This document shows, in pieces, positions 1 through 8,146 of a stretch of DNA of 64,000 nucleotides. This DNA is from Pullulanibacillus pueri (GTDB lineage Bacteria; Bacillota; Bacilli; Bacillales; Sporolactobacillaceae). The notes under the pieces are model-generated. The model saw only the letters and a list, made by a program, of their open reading frames with translations, was not told the origin of the DNA and did not search any database. The stretch covers positions 62,001-126,000 of the forward strand of contig NZ_BMFV01000005.1 in the NCBI RefSeq assembly GCF_014639255.1, read 5' to 3'. Both the position numbers and the translations under genes were made by a program. Each line of letters opens with the position of its first letter. Within the stretch, counting starts at the first letter, position 1.

Positions 1-534
1 CCAGTAAACCAGTCCATAGGGATCAATAGACCGTAACTGAGACTTAGGGGCATGCTCTTTTTGGTAATCAATACTTAGCGTGCAACAGCCGACTACGGCT
101 TTCTCAATGTCCTGTAAAAGAGGCTGTAGAGTTTGATTGAAGGGAGGTTGAATTACATCTAAACCAAGCGCATAACGATCGATTGCTTCACGCTGGTCCT
201 CATTTGAATACCTTTTCAATTTGGTGATCGCTTGATCGAGCACATCACCATAGGGATAGCCTGCTTCAATCGCAAAGCGCGCTGCATGCACCAGTGCCTT
301 TTGTTCATCGGCATTGAAAAATAATGGGGCTTCTATGAAATCATCGAGCAACTGATAACCGCCATTATGACCTGAGTCAGCAATAATCGGGACACCACTT
401 GCACATAAGGCATCGATATAGCGGTATACAGTGCGAATGTTCATCTCTAACTCTTCAGATAACGCCTTGGCCGTCATCCGTTTTCTTGCTCGTAAAAGCC
501 ACAAAATTGCTAGCATATTATCAGACTTTGACAA
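1..534 (-). CDS. WYL/YafY-type HTH transcriptional regulator (3' part outside window)
   Basis: Reading the minus strand from TTG at 534 gives an N-terminal winged-helix domain (MLAILWLLRARKRMTAKALS, then a recognition helix around NIRTVYRYIDAL). This is followed by the GGYQLLDDF... linker and the start of a regulatory region, as in DeoR-like YafY regulators that carry a WYL effector domain. The frame stays open to base 1, so the C-terminal half is missing only because the window ends. A good Shine-Dalgarno (AGGAGGG) lies 7 nt upstream of the TTG, which decides the start. The gene is divergent from the Lin0512 gene at 725. The effector is unknown; WYL proteins often sense nucleotides or DNA damage, but nothing here shows that. 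Confidence 0.8.
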   Translation of the reverse strand, partial: MSKSDNMLAILWLLRARKRMTAKALSEELEMNIRTVYRYIDALCASGVPIIADSGHNGGYQLLDDFIEAPLFFNADEQKALVHAARFAIEAGYPYGDVLDQAITKLKRYSNEDQREAIDRYALGLDVIQPPFNQTLQPLLQDIEKAVVGCCTLSIDYQKEHAPKSQLRSIDPYGLVYW

Positions 535-724
535 ATTCTTGCCCTCCTAACCAAAGACCGACCTTATGTTTTATTGTTGCATTACACTTCGCCTTTCACC
601 GCATCATTTCCTCCTTCGCTAACATAAGCGGGAATGGGGTAAGACCTGTTATACTAGCATTAGCCTTAGTCTTCCAAGCGACTAAGCACATAGGAGCACA
701 ATTTATTAAGGAGGCCATCTTCTA

Positions 725-1084
725 ATGGAAAATCTACTCTTCATCCAAACGGGGTTTGGCGTTGATGTTCATGGACAGGATATAACCAAAGCTTCAGTCC
801 GTGCGATTGTAAATGCGATTCATACCAACTCCATGCCGGGAATTAAAAACCTTTTGCCCGGTCAAGACCTTAACAATATGAAAGTCAACATTAAGCTTGC
901 TGTGCCTTGCGATAAGGAAAAACTTGATATTGAGCGAGTAAAAAAGGAAATCCCTTATGGTACAGTGACAGTAGAAGTGATGGATGGTGGTATGAAAACA
1001 TCCAGTGGTATCTTCCTAGAAGATAAAGAGGATAAAAATGATTTGATGTATATCGTCAATGCTTCCGTTGAAACAGGGTATTAA
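725..1084 (+). CDS. Lin0512 family conserved hypothetical protein
   Basis: The 119-residue protein starts MENLLFIQTGFGVDVHGQD and continues with TKASVRAIVNAIHTNSMPGI, the typical opening of the small Lin0512 family (conserved in Firmicutes and some Proteobacteria, function unknown). There is no signal peptide or membrane segment, so it should be cytosolic. TTAAGGAGG lies upstream of the ATG. It is a single-gene unit: the regulator upstream is divergent and a strong hairpin terminator follows. The family's lysine- and aspartate-rich middle suggests a small oligomeric enzyme or binding protein, but no catalytic motif can be pointed to. Confidence 0.85.
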   Translation: MENLLFIQTGFGVDVHGQDITKASVRAIVNAIHTNSMPGIKNLLPGQDLNNMKVNIKLAVPCDKEKLDIERVKKEIPYGTVTVEVMDGGMKTSSGIFLEDKEDKNDLMYIVNASVETGY

Positions 1085-1117
1085 TAAATAATTGACTCTT
1101 TAATCAGCCCGAAAACC

Positions 1118-1163
1118 AAAAAAGTGAGAGCGCCGTCAATAGATGGTACCCCCTCACTTTTTT
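1118..1163 (+). terminator. Rho-independent terminator after the Lin0512 gene
   Basis: The arm AAAAAAGTGAG pairs with CTCACTTTTTT across a loop of about 22 nt, with the T-run forming the end of the 3' arm. It lies 34 nt after the stop codon. Because the arms are A-rich then T-rich it could work in either direction. Confidence 0.85.
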
Positions 1164-1321
1164 CATTTTACCCTTTAACCATGGATACTTTTTCTGAAAA
1201 CCCCCAAAATTACTAAATTCCTTCGAATACTTGACTACTTAGTTTTTCTATTTTACGCTAATATAATAGATGGATTTTTACCCCATTTTCAAAATATTTT
1301 AAAGTTGGTGAGGTTTTAAAA

Positions 1322-2797
1322 TTGGCTTCAAGAGATACATCTTCAGAAAAGACATTTTTCGGACACCCACGAGGCTTATTTACACTCTTTTCTACTGAGC
1401 TATGGGAGCGGTTTTCTTACTATGGCATGAAAGCACTCCTTATTTATTATATGTATGACCATGTCTACAATGGTGGATTAGGGTTGGATCAAGGGACTGC
1501 AGCCTCGATTGTCTCTGTATATGGAGCGTTAGTGTACATGTCTGGGATTATTGGTGGTTGGATCTCCGACCGGATACTCGGAAGTAGACGAACGATTCTT
1601 TATGGCGGCATCTTAATTATGCTCGGTCATATCGCCCTTTCTTTTCCAGGTGGACTCGCGGCTTTATTTATTTCCATGGTTCTAATTGTCATCGGTACGG
1701 GCTTATTAAAGCCTAATGTTTCAAATGTTGTCGGTGACCTATACAGTAAAACTGATTCACGTCGTGACGCAGGTTTTAGTATTTTCTATATGGGCGTCAA
1801 TCTTGGTGCTTTTATTGCCCCATACATTGCCGGTACCCTCGGTCAAAAAATAAACTATCATTTAGGTTTCGGTACCGCTGCAATAGGGATGGCGTTAGGT
1901 CTTATTTTTTATGTCGTCACCAGTCCTAGAACATTAGGTAAGGCGGGGCTTAATGTTCCTCATCCGCTCTCAAGTGATGAGAAGAAAACCGTTTATAGCC
2001 GCATTCTTATAGGCATTATTATCCTTGCCCTTCTTGTTATAATCGGTGCCTTAACAGGTCATCTCACAATTAATGCATTTACTACTGTTATCAGCATTTT
2101 AGGTGTCCTTATTCCCTTATGTTATTTTATCGTTATGTTGAGGAGTAAGAGAACCTCTGATGTCGAAAAGTCACGTCTATACGCGTATATCCCCTTGTTT
2201 ATTGCGGCCGTCATCTTTTGGTCTATTGAAGAACAGGGCTCTGTTGTTTTAGCCATTTACGCGGACGAAAGAACGCAATTATCCTTTGGAGGCTTTACAA
2301 TAGCTTCTTCATGGTTTCAATCGCTGAACCCTATCTTTATTGTCATTTTAGCACCAGTGCTTGCAGCCATATGGACGAAGCTTGGGAAACGCCAACCAAT
2401 CACCCCTCATAAATTTTCACTTGGGTTGATTTTCGCAGGGCTTTCCTTCCTCATTATGGTCATACCTGCAATCGTGAATGGGACCAATGCCCTTTCAAGT
2501 CCGATATGGCTTGCATTGAGTTTCCTCATTGTGGTTATTGGTGAATTATGTTTGTCCCCAGTTGGATTGTCGGTCACAACCAAGCTGGCGCCTTCAGCTT
2601 TTCAAGCACAAACAATGAGCCTTTGGTTACTCTCTGACGCTTGTGCACAAGGTATCAATGCCAAGTTAACGCCTTTATATAATGCTCATACTGAAGTTTC
2701 CTATTTCGGTTATATCGGATTAGTTGGTGTTCTTCTTGGTATTGTTATCTTCTTCCTGTCACCTATGATTCACCGTCACATGCGTGGCCTTGATTAA
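1322..2797 (+). CDS. dtpT: POT/PTR family proton-dependent di/tripeptide transporter
   Basis: The 491-residue polytopic membrane protein carries the POT-family signature LWERFSYYGMKALLIYYM near the N-terminus (residues about 25-45; ExxERFxYY is the proton-coupling motif). The second family signature, FSIFYMGVNLGAFIAPYIAG, lies near residue 150. About 14 hydrophobic segments are visible. Family members import di- and tripeptides with protons. The start is TTG, chosen because GGTGAGG lies just upstream and the family N-terminus aligns there. It is monocistronic, between two terminators. Confidence 0.93.
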   Translation: MASRDTSSEKTFFGHPRGLFTLFSTELWERFSYYGMKALLIYYMYDHVYNGGLGLDQGTAASIVSVYGALVYMSGIIGGWISDRILGSRRTILYGGILIMLGHIALSFPGGLAALFISMVLIVIGTGLLKPNVSNVVGDLYSKTDSRRDAGFSIFYMGVNLGAFIAPYIAGTLGQKINYHLGFGTAAIGMALGLIFYVVTSPRTLGKAGLNVPHPLSSDEKKTVYSRILIGIIILALLVIIGALTGHLTINAFTTVISILGVLIPLCYFIVMLRSKRTSDVEKSRLYAYIPLFIAAVIFWSIEEQGSVVLAIYADERTQLSFGGFTIASSWFQSLNPIFIVILAPVLAAIWTKLGKRQPITPHKFSLGLIFAGLSFLIMVIPAIVNGTNALSSPIWLALSFLIVVIGELCLSPVGLSVTTKLAPSAFQAQTMSLWLLSDACAQGINAKLTPLYNAHTEVSYFGYIGLVGVLLGIVIFFLSPMIHRHMRGLD

Positions 2798-2839
2798 AAA
2801 GAATAATATGGAAAAGTATTCGTCACACCGTTTTATTTT

Positions 2840-2875
2840 CAGTCCCTGCAGCAACATTGCGGGGACTGTTTTTTT
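2840..2875 (+). terminator. Rho-independent terminator after dtpT
   Basis: AGTCCCTGC pairs with GCGGGGACT (one G-T pair) over a 9-nt loop, followed by a run of seven Ts. It lies about 45 nt after the dtpT stop. Confidence 0.92.
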
Positions 2876-3078
2876 GAACTACTGATCCTGAAGTCCTATC
2901 ACTATCTTAATCTAAATAACCCCTCAAGTAACATTAACTTTTGGGAACTAAATATGGCCCCTTCATTTTTCATTTGTACTTATGTCCGTTATTATTAAGG
3001 TATACAAATCATGGGATGGAAAATTTGAATGTCTACTTCGACTTTTGCGCTTGTATGATTTTCTAAATGGAGGTGGCT

Positions 3079-4185
3079 TTGATTAAAAAACTATTATTAA
3101 TCGGCGCTCAACGTGCGCACTTACAGCTTTTAAAACAATTTAAAGATACACCACAGCCTCTCATGGAAGTGACTCTACTCACACCCGATAAGTATTATTA
3201 TCATTCCGGCCTACTGCCTGAACTTATTGAAGGACACAATGAACTCAAAAAAACACGCCTGAATATTGAGCCTCTTGCAACTCAAGCGAATGTCAAATGG
3301 ATAAAGGCGGCTGCATTATCCTTGGATGCCCCTCGAAAAAGAATTCTGACGGATCGGGGAGACCTTTTAGCCTTTGATATCGTGTCCTTTAATATTGAAG
3401 GGCTTAATGAAGGTGGCGAACAGCCATTAGTTGCGGACAAAGCAGTAACTCTTCAGCAAAAATCACGCTTTCTTCAGAGAGTGCCTAAATTGCGCACTTC
3501 CGATAATCTCGTCATAGTGGGTGGCAGTCAAACGGCGATAGAAATAGCTTTTTCATTTCAAGCCTGGCGAAATAAAAATAAAGTCATGCAGCCTGTGACT
3601 CTCATTTGTCATCCAACGTTTTTTCCAGGCTGTTTCCCAAAGCTTTCTACAAAACTAGAAAAGCGGATGAAGTCTCAGGGCATTCATTTAATAAAAACGA
3701 CAAGTCTGCCCACAGTACAGGAAAATAGACTCTTAATGGATTCAACAGCTCCTGTTCCTTATACCGACCTATTGTGGCTCACCCCACCACGCGGACCGAG
3801 GATGTTTGAACAAGCCCTTCTCCCTACTGATGAAAAAGGGTTTTTAAGGGTTGAAGAAACTTTGCAAGTAAAGGCCTTTCCTTATATATTCGGAGCTGGG
3901 GAATGTATTTCCCTTTCTCAAACTCAAGTGGGTGTTGATCTTGATACCATGGTGTCATTACAGGCCGACATCTTATGGGAGAATCTTAGAGGCTATGCCT
4001 TAAATGGCGAGGGCTATCTTTATGAGCCACCCAAAAATACGGGATCCACCCTATATATAGGCAATCAAGCAGCCCTTTACCTCTTCCAAAATCACTCACT
4101 TAAGAGTAAAAGAGCTTGGCGAGTCAAGGTGCGCGCGTATCACCAGTTTCTCGGAAGCTTGAATAGTCCACCATTACAAGAATGA
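3079..4185 (+). CDS. FAD/NAD(P)-dependent oxidoreductase of the type found fused or linked to SelD
   Basis: The protein starts MIKKLLLIGAQRAHLQLLKQ, a Rossmann dinucleotide-binding strand-loop-helix, and shows YYHSGLLPELIEGH followed by RLNIEPLA. This pattern is typical of the pyridine nucleotide-disulfide oxidoreductase subfamily that is often fused to the N-terminus of selenide-water dikinase (SelD). A second nucleotide-binding motif, NLVIVGGSQTAIEIA, sits near residue 145. No SelD domain or selD gene is visible. The start is probably the TTG at 3079: GGAGGTGG (3069-3076) gives correct spacing, whereas the ATG at 3067 lies inside that ribosome binding site. The substrate is unknown; it could also be described as NDH-2-like. 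Confidence 0.75.
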   Translation: MIKKLLLIGAQRAHLQLLKQFKDTPQPLMEVTLLTPDKYYYHSGLLPELIEGHNELKKTRLNIEPLATQANVKWIKAAALSLDAPRKRILTDRGDLLAFDIVSFNIEGLNEGGEQPLVADKAVTLQQKSRFLQRVPKLRTSDNLVIVGGSQTAIEIAFSFQAWRNKNKVMQPVTLICHPTFFPGCFPKLSTKLEKRMKSQGIHLIKTTSLPTVQENRLLMDSTAPVPYTDLLWLTPPRGPRMFEQALLPTDEKGFLRVEETLQVKAFPYIFGAGECISLSQTQVGVDLDTMVSLQADILWENLRGYALNGEGYLYEPPKNTGSTLYIGNQAALYLFQNHSLKSKRAWRVKVRAYHQFLGSLNSPPLQE

Positions 4186-4189
4186 CGTT

Positions 4190-4425
4190 TGAACTCCTGT
4201 TTCTAGCTTTATTAAGATTGGAGCACTTATATAATGGAGTAGCGGGTTTCCAAGGGATTCAGACCAAAAATTCCCTGTCCCTGCGTCTTCTAGACAAGCT
4301 TCGGCGCCAGTTCCTCGGAACAATTCTGGCGGCTCTTCGTGAGGTGTCGCTCGCCCTATCCCCGCTGAAGTCTCCGTATTTTGATGACGCTCTCCGTTTC
4401 CTACTCCATCTTTGAACACCCACTT
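4190..4425. repeat. Dispersed repeat, family A copy 1
   Basis: This 235-bp stretch has no believable gene; the two open frames of about 80 codons on opposite strands are composition artefacts. The segment 4356-4417 matches 55651-55712 at about 52 of 62 positions by eye, so it is a copy of the element described at 55460. On the minus strand it also carries TGTTCCGAGGAACTGGCGCC, close to TGTTCCGAGAAAGCTGACGA in family B, so A and B share an ancestry. Related GACTCC/GGAGTC-rich elements are widespread between genes of Bacillaceae. Confidence 0.75.
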
Positions 4426-4450
4426 TAACTATCCTAAATCGGTTGTCCGC

Positions 4451-5086
4451 TTAAGCACTAAAGCCACCATCGGACTTCTTATTTTCTTTGATTCTTCTAT
4501 GAAAAAGGTGTATTAGGTTCCCTTTATTCGTGTAAAGCATGATCATTAAATTTCCGAGTCCGATCCAACGGATCTCGCTTGGGTAATGCCTAAAATAAAG
4601 ATATACAGAAATGAGTAACATACCTAAAATCGCTTGGAGACTATCCCAATCACTTGATGATTGGCCTTTTTTTATGATCAGTGTTATCCCTAAAAATACA
4701 GCTAATAAAATCGCATAGACCAGTCCAACCTCAAACTTAGTTAACGCGCACCAGACACCAAAAGTTACCGCTAACGCCTTTCCTCCTCTAAATTTAAGAA
4801 ATGGGGAAAACGCATGCCCTAAAATGGGCGCAAGAGCAGTCGGAATCACCAGATAACCACTCACAAAATGACTCTCAACAAGTAGCACTAGTGGAAAGTA
4901 GCCTTTTAAGAAATCGAGGACAATCCCCACTATCCCATATTTATAGCCAGCTGATTTCCAGAGATTAGAGGCTCCAGGATTCCCATCACCCACCATTCTA
5001 AGGTTCTTTCGTGCGATAAGCCCTAGCCAATAGGAAAACATCAAAGCGCCACAAAGAAACTCTCCTAAGATGACTAAAAGAATCAT
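4451..5086 (-). CDS. PlsY-like glycerol-3-phosphate acyltransferase (membrane)
   Basis: The 211-residue multi-spanning protein keeps the three PlsY motifs: VGDGNPGASNLWKSAG (acyl-phosphate loop), LDFLKGYFP, and GHAFSPFLKFRGGKALAV. PlsY transfers an acyl group from acyl-phosphate to sn-glycerol-3-phosphate. This copy is probably not the housekeeping gene: it overlaps the upstream glycosyltransferase by 4 nt (ATGA), so the two are translationally coupled, and its sequence deviates from canonical PlsY (S instead of T in GNPGATN). Inference: it makes an acylated intermediate for a glycolipid together with its neighbour. GGGGAGG precedes the ATG. Confidence 0.85.
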   Translation of the reverse strand: MILLVILGEFLCGALMFSYWLGLIARKNLRMVGDGNPGASNLWKSAGYKYGIVGIVLDFLKGYFPLVLLVESHFVSGYLVIPTALAPILGHAFSPFLKFRGGKALAVTFGVWCALTKFEVGLVYAILLAVFLGITLIIKKGQSSSDWDSLQAILGMLLISVYLYFRHYPSEIRWIGLGNLMIMLYTNKGNLIHLFHRRIKENKKSDGGFSA

Positions 5087-6180
5087 AGCTGCCGCTTCCT
5101 CCCCACTTCAACTGTTCTCCCTTTCCAAGTCACTTCCTTAAGAAAAACGACTTGGTAAACTGAATATAAAATAACAATAAGAAAGAATAGCGTTGAAAGG
5201 ATATGAAAGATAGGCATTATGAAACCGAAGCGCCCGACGAATTTGACGAAATAAACGATTTGCAGCATATAAAGAAGATAACCAATGAATAGAGGAAGAA
5301 AAAAGGATGTCTCTAAAAAGAAGAGAAAGGATTCAGACACCACGAGACCTAAAATCCAGAGAACAACAAAGAGGAGTGTGGGTGCTCTTAAGGAGGTGGT
5401 GCTTAACACTGCCCCTTTTCCAAAGCCTTGAAATTCACTCTTAATCCCTTGAGGGTACATACGAAAGGCGACAAGGTCCCCACCGATATAATTATGAACC
5501 GCAATCCCTTCTTCAATGAAGCGTGCACCAAGATTTAAGTCATCCAAAATCTCTGATTTAATACTGTCATGACCCTTTACCTTTTCATAATCTTCTCTAG
5601 TGGTAAGAATACAGGAGCCATAAAGACCTTTGCGCGGATTCTTAATTTCAAATGGTGAGGTAAAGGCAAAAACCCCAAGAATGTTGAAAACTAACGCTAA
5701 GCGCTCATACAACTTTTTCGTGAAATGGTAGGGCACTATCGAAAGAACCCCCCCAGATTTTTGCCGAGCCTTCAATAATATCTCCAGGGCTTGAGGGGCC
5801 AAGCGAATATCGGCATCAAGAAAAGCAATCAATTCACCTGTTGACCGTAAAAAGCCATTCCATACTGCCCATGTTTTCCCCGTCCAGCCTTGAGGTAATT
5901 TTGGACAATCGATCACCTTCACCCCATAACTTTCCGCAACAGCCTTCGTTTGATCACTGGAACCATCATTGACAACAATAATCTCATAAGGATGATAGGT
6001 TTGCGCGTGTAACGAGTCCAACAGATGCGCAATATTTTCTTCCTCATTACGTGCTGGAATAATAATCGAAAGCTTTCCTTTCTCCTTATAAGGCTCCCAA
6101 TGGATGGGGACCGTCTTCCTCTTCATGAGTATAAAACCTGAAAGACACCCCAATATAATAAAAAAGAATAGCCCCATCAC
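5083..6180 (-). CDS. Membrane-anchored family 2 glycosyltransferase (CrtQ-like)
   Basis: The 365-residue protein has one N-terminal membrane segment, then a GT-A catalytic domain: LSIIIPARNEEENIAHLLDS, VVNDGSSDQT, and the metal-binding FLDADIRL (DXD-type). DDLNLGARFIEEG and about three C-terminal membrane segments follow. The architecture and the GWTGKTWAVWNG motif resemble 4,4'-diaponeurosporenoate glycosyltransferases (CrtQ) and other lipid glycosyltransferases. No carotenoid genes (crtM/crtN) are in the window, so the acceptor is unknown. It is coupled to the PlsY-like gene downstream (ATGA overlap). ATGATG offers two adjacent starts. Confidence 0.85.
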   Translation of the reverse strand: MMGLFFFIILGCLSGFILMKRKTVPIHWEPYKEKGKLSIIIPARNEEENIAHLLDSLHAQTYHPYEIIVVNDGSSDQTKAVAESYGVKVIDCPKLPQGWTGKTWAVWNGFLRSTGELIAFLDADIRLAPQALEILLKARQKSGGVLSIVPYHFTKKLYERLALVFNILGVFAFTSPFEIKNPRKGLYGSCILTTREDYEKVKGHDSIKSEILDDLNLGARFIEEGIAVHNYIGGDLVAFRMYPQGIKSEFQGFGKGAVLSTTSLRAPTLLFVVLWILGLVVSESFLFFLETSFFLPLFIGYLLYMLQIVYFVKFVGRFGFIMPIFHILSTLFFLIVILYSVYQVVFLKEVTWKGRTVEVGRKRQL

Positions 6181-6289
6181 GTTTCACATCCCCTAAAAAT
6201 AGCAATTTTAAAATCTATTGAACAAGGGAATAACACAAATTTTAGAATACTTAAATTATAAACAAAACGAAGGGATATTACACTATTAG

Positions 6290-6332
6290 AAAAACCACAC
6301 CTAAGATATATACTATGCTAAGATGTGGTTCT
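6290..6332 (-). terminator. Rho-independent terminator of the DHA2 transporter gene
   Basis: On the minus strand AACCACATCTTAG pairs (one mismatch, one G-T) with CTTAGGTGTGGTT and is followed by TTTTT. It lies about 27 nt past the stop of the gene at 6359-7810. Confidence 0.75.
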
Positions 6333-6358
6333 CCACGATGCAAAATCCTTATTTCTAG

Positions 6359-7810
6359 TTAACTTTTTCCTAAGCCGAACTTAATACGTCCTTTTTTATT
6401 CCTCATCTTCGCTTCTGGCCTCTTTATACAAAACGACAATCCAAGAGCGATGACGGTTAGAATCGTCACCACAACAAAAGCAACATTCACACCATGGATA
6501 GCAGGATTGGCGACAGTTGCTGAAGCCTTTGCACTGACAGCAATAGTGGTTTGGATGGTGACCAAAATCGCTGTCCCTATTGAGGCAGAAACTTGCTGCA
6601 TCGTATTCACCATCGCGGCACCATGAGGAATAAGGTGCTGCGAGAGCTGATTTAGCCCTGCTGTCGTCACCGGCATCATCACCATCGATAAGCCAAACAT
6701 ACGAATCGCATACATCACTGTAATATAGGCAAAGGAAGTCTCAGTATCTAAAAAGGTAAAGCAAAAGGAGGAGAGAGTTACAATCGTTAATCCTGTTATC
6801 GCAAGCAACCGTGCACCAATTTTATCAAAAATACGCCCCGTTATCGGTGCCATTATTCCTGACACCAACGCTCCAGGTAAAATGGCTATACCTGATTCCA
6901 TCGGAGAAAACTCACGCATATTTTGCATATAAAGTGGGATTAATGTTTCTGCTCCAATCAGCCCCATAAACCCAATCATGGCAATCCCTGTTCCAAGGGT
7001 GAAAATAAAGTTCTTAAAAACCCGGAACTCTAGCATGGGCGCTTTATGCTTTAACTCTCTTAAGATAAAAGCGGTAAGTGCTATGGCACCGATACCTAGT
7101 GAGAGTACCGTACTTGTAGCTCCCCAACCATTATTCCCTGCACAAGTAAACCCATAAAGAAGGCCCCCAAAGCCAAATGAGGAGAAAATAATCGCGATCA
7201 CATCCACTTTAGGATGCGTAAGCTCCGTCACATTTCTCATCGCGAAAAAGGCAACCACGATATCTATAAGCGCAATAGGCAAAATGATAAAAAACAAGAG
7301 TCGCCATGAATGATGCGCAATAACCCAACCTGAAAAGGCAGGACCAATCGCTGGCGCAAAAGAAATGACCAAACCAATATAGCCCATGACCGTCCCTCGC
7401 CTATTTATCGGAAATATCAATAAAAAGACTGTCTGCATTAATGGAAGCATAATCCCTGCTCCACTTGATTGAATGACTCTGCCTACCAACAAGAATTCAA
7501 AGTTTGGAGCAATTCCGGCAACCAAGGTTCCAAAAGCAAAAATACTCATTGCGGAAATAAAGAGCTTCCGCGTCGAAAACCGTTGGAGCAAAAAAGCACT
7601 GACAGGAATCATAATACCGTTGACCAACATAAATACCGTTGTTAACCATTGCGCTGAATTGGCCGTAATATGCATTTCAGCCATAATTGGCGGTATAGCT
7701 GTGATCATAAGCGTTTGATTCAATATAGCAATAAATGCCCCAGCAAGTAAAAGCGCTGCGATCGCTACTTTATTATAGGGTTGATGAGGAAGTGCTTCAC
7801 GATATTTCAT
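6359..7810 (-). CDS. DHA2-family MFS multidrug efflux transporter
   Basis: The 483-residue protein has about 14 hydrophobic segments. It shows the MFS signature region LLQRFSTRKLFISAM between helices 2 and 3 and the drug/proton antiporter motif GPAFSGWVIAHHSWRLLFFI at the end of helix 5, as in LmrB/EmrB-type exporters. The first helix has LNQTLMITAIPPIM, where most DHA2 members have LDxTIVNVALP. A purine-rich site (AGGGGGCC) precedes the ATG. Its 5' leader contains the family C repeat at 7843-8000, which begins only about 33 nt upstream of the start. No regulator is adjacent; the substrate is unknown. Confidence 0.88.
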   Translation of the reverse strand: MKYREALPHQPYNKVAIAALLLAGAFIAILNQTLMITAIPPIMAEMHITANSAQWLTTVFMLVNGIMIPVSAFLLQRFSTRKLFISAMSIFAFGTLVAGIAPNFEFLLVGRVIQSSGAGIMLPLMQTVFLLIFPINRRGTVMGYIGLVISFAPAIGPAFSGWVIAHHSWRLLFFIILPIALIDIVVAFFAMRNVTELTHPKVDVIAIIFSSFGFGGLLYGFTCAGNNGWGATSTVLSLGIGAIALTAFILRELKHKAPMLEFRVFKNFIFTLGTGIAMIGFMGLIGAETLIPLYMQNMREFSPMESGIAILPGALVSGIMAPITGRIFDKIGARLLAITGLTIVTLSSFCFTFLDTETSFAYITVMYAIRMFGLSMVMMPVTTAGLNQLSQHLIPHGAAMVNTMQQVSASIGTAILVTIQTTIAVSAKASATVANPAIHGVNVAFVVVTILTVIALGLSFCIKRPEAKMRNKKGRIKFGLGKS

Positions 7811-7842
7811 TTTCCAAGGCCCCCTGTCTCCCGTTTAAATTT

Positions 7843-8000
7843 TTAGAAAACTCGACTTGTGCTTCACCGCTTTACTAAGGACAGCCTGATGTACGTGCCT
7901 TTGCACACAGTAAAGTTGTCACCAGACCTTAATGGCGACAGTCGAAGTTAAGTTGACACTTATAAGGTCATCCATAAAGTGATACATTCTGACGTTTTAA
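7843..8000. repeat. Dispersed structured repeat, family C copy 1 (one internal module)
   Basis: This copy is shared with 45803-45898 and 55270-55458. All begin (TT)AGAAAAC and end near ATTCTGACGTT. An outer stem forms between 7850-7857 (ACTCGACT) and 7940-7948 (AGTCGAAGT) with one bulged A. An inner hairpin (7918-7923 with 7934-7939) encloses the conserved CCTTAAT loop. A second hairpin pairs CACTT (7957-7961) with AAAGTG. It contains one copy of the CTTCAC...GTAAAG module that copy 2 lacks and copy 3 has twice. It lies between the divergent transporter and C26 genes and, with the flanking bases, accounts for this 336-bp gene-free stretch. Confidence 0.8.
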
Positions 8001-8146
8001 GAAAAAGCGTAATACACATTCAATACATTTTAACCGTTAATTCACATGCCGTCTACAGTTTTACACTTAAAAAATAACCGTGAATAAATCTCTCTAAAAC
8101 GCTTATGATAATGCTTATGCTTAAGCTCTATAGGGAGGGAGCATTC

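Noticed and set aside
399-725. 108-codon plus-strand frame
   Set aside because: It lies antisense to the WYL regulator, has no ribosome binding site, and its translation is low-quality; its end merely overlaps the Lin0512 start.
3067-3078. ATG at 3067 as start of the FAD oxidoreductase
   Set aside because: The following GGAGGTGG is an ideal ribosome binding site for the TTG at 3079; using the ATG would translate the RBS itself.
4174-4419. Opposing ~80-codon frames between 4174 and 4419
   Set aside because: Both lie over repeat A1, neither has an RBS or recognisable protein, and the similar sequence at 55460-55765 has no matching frame.
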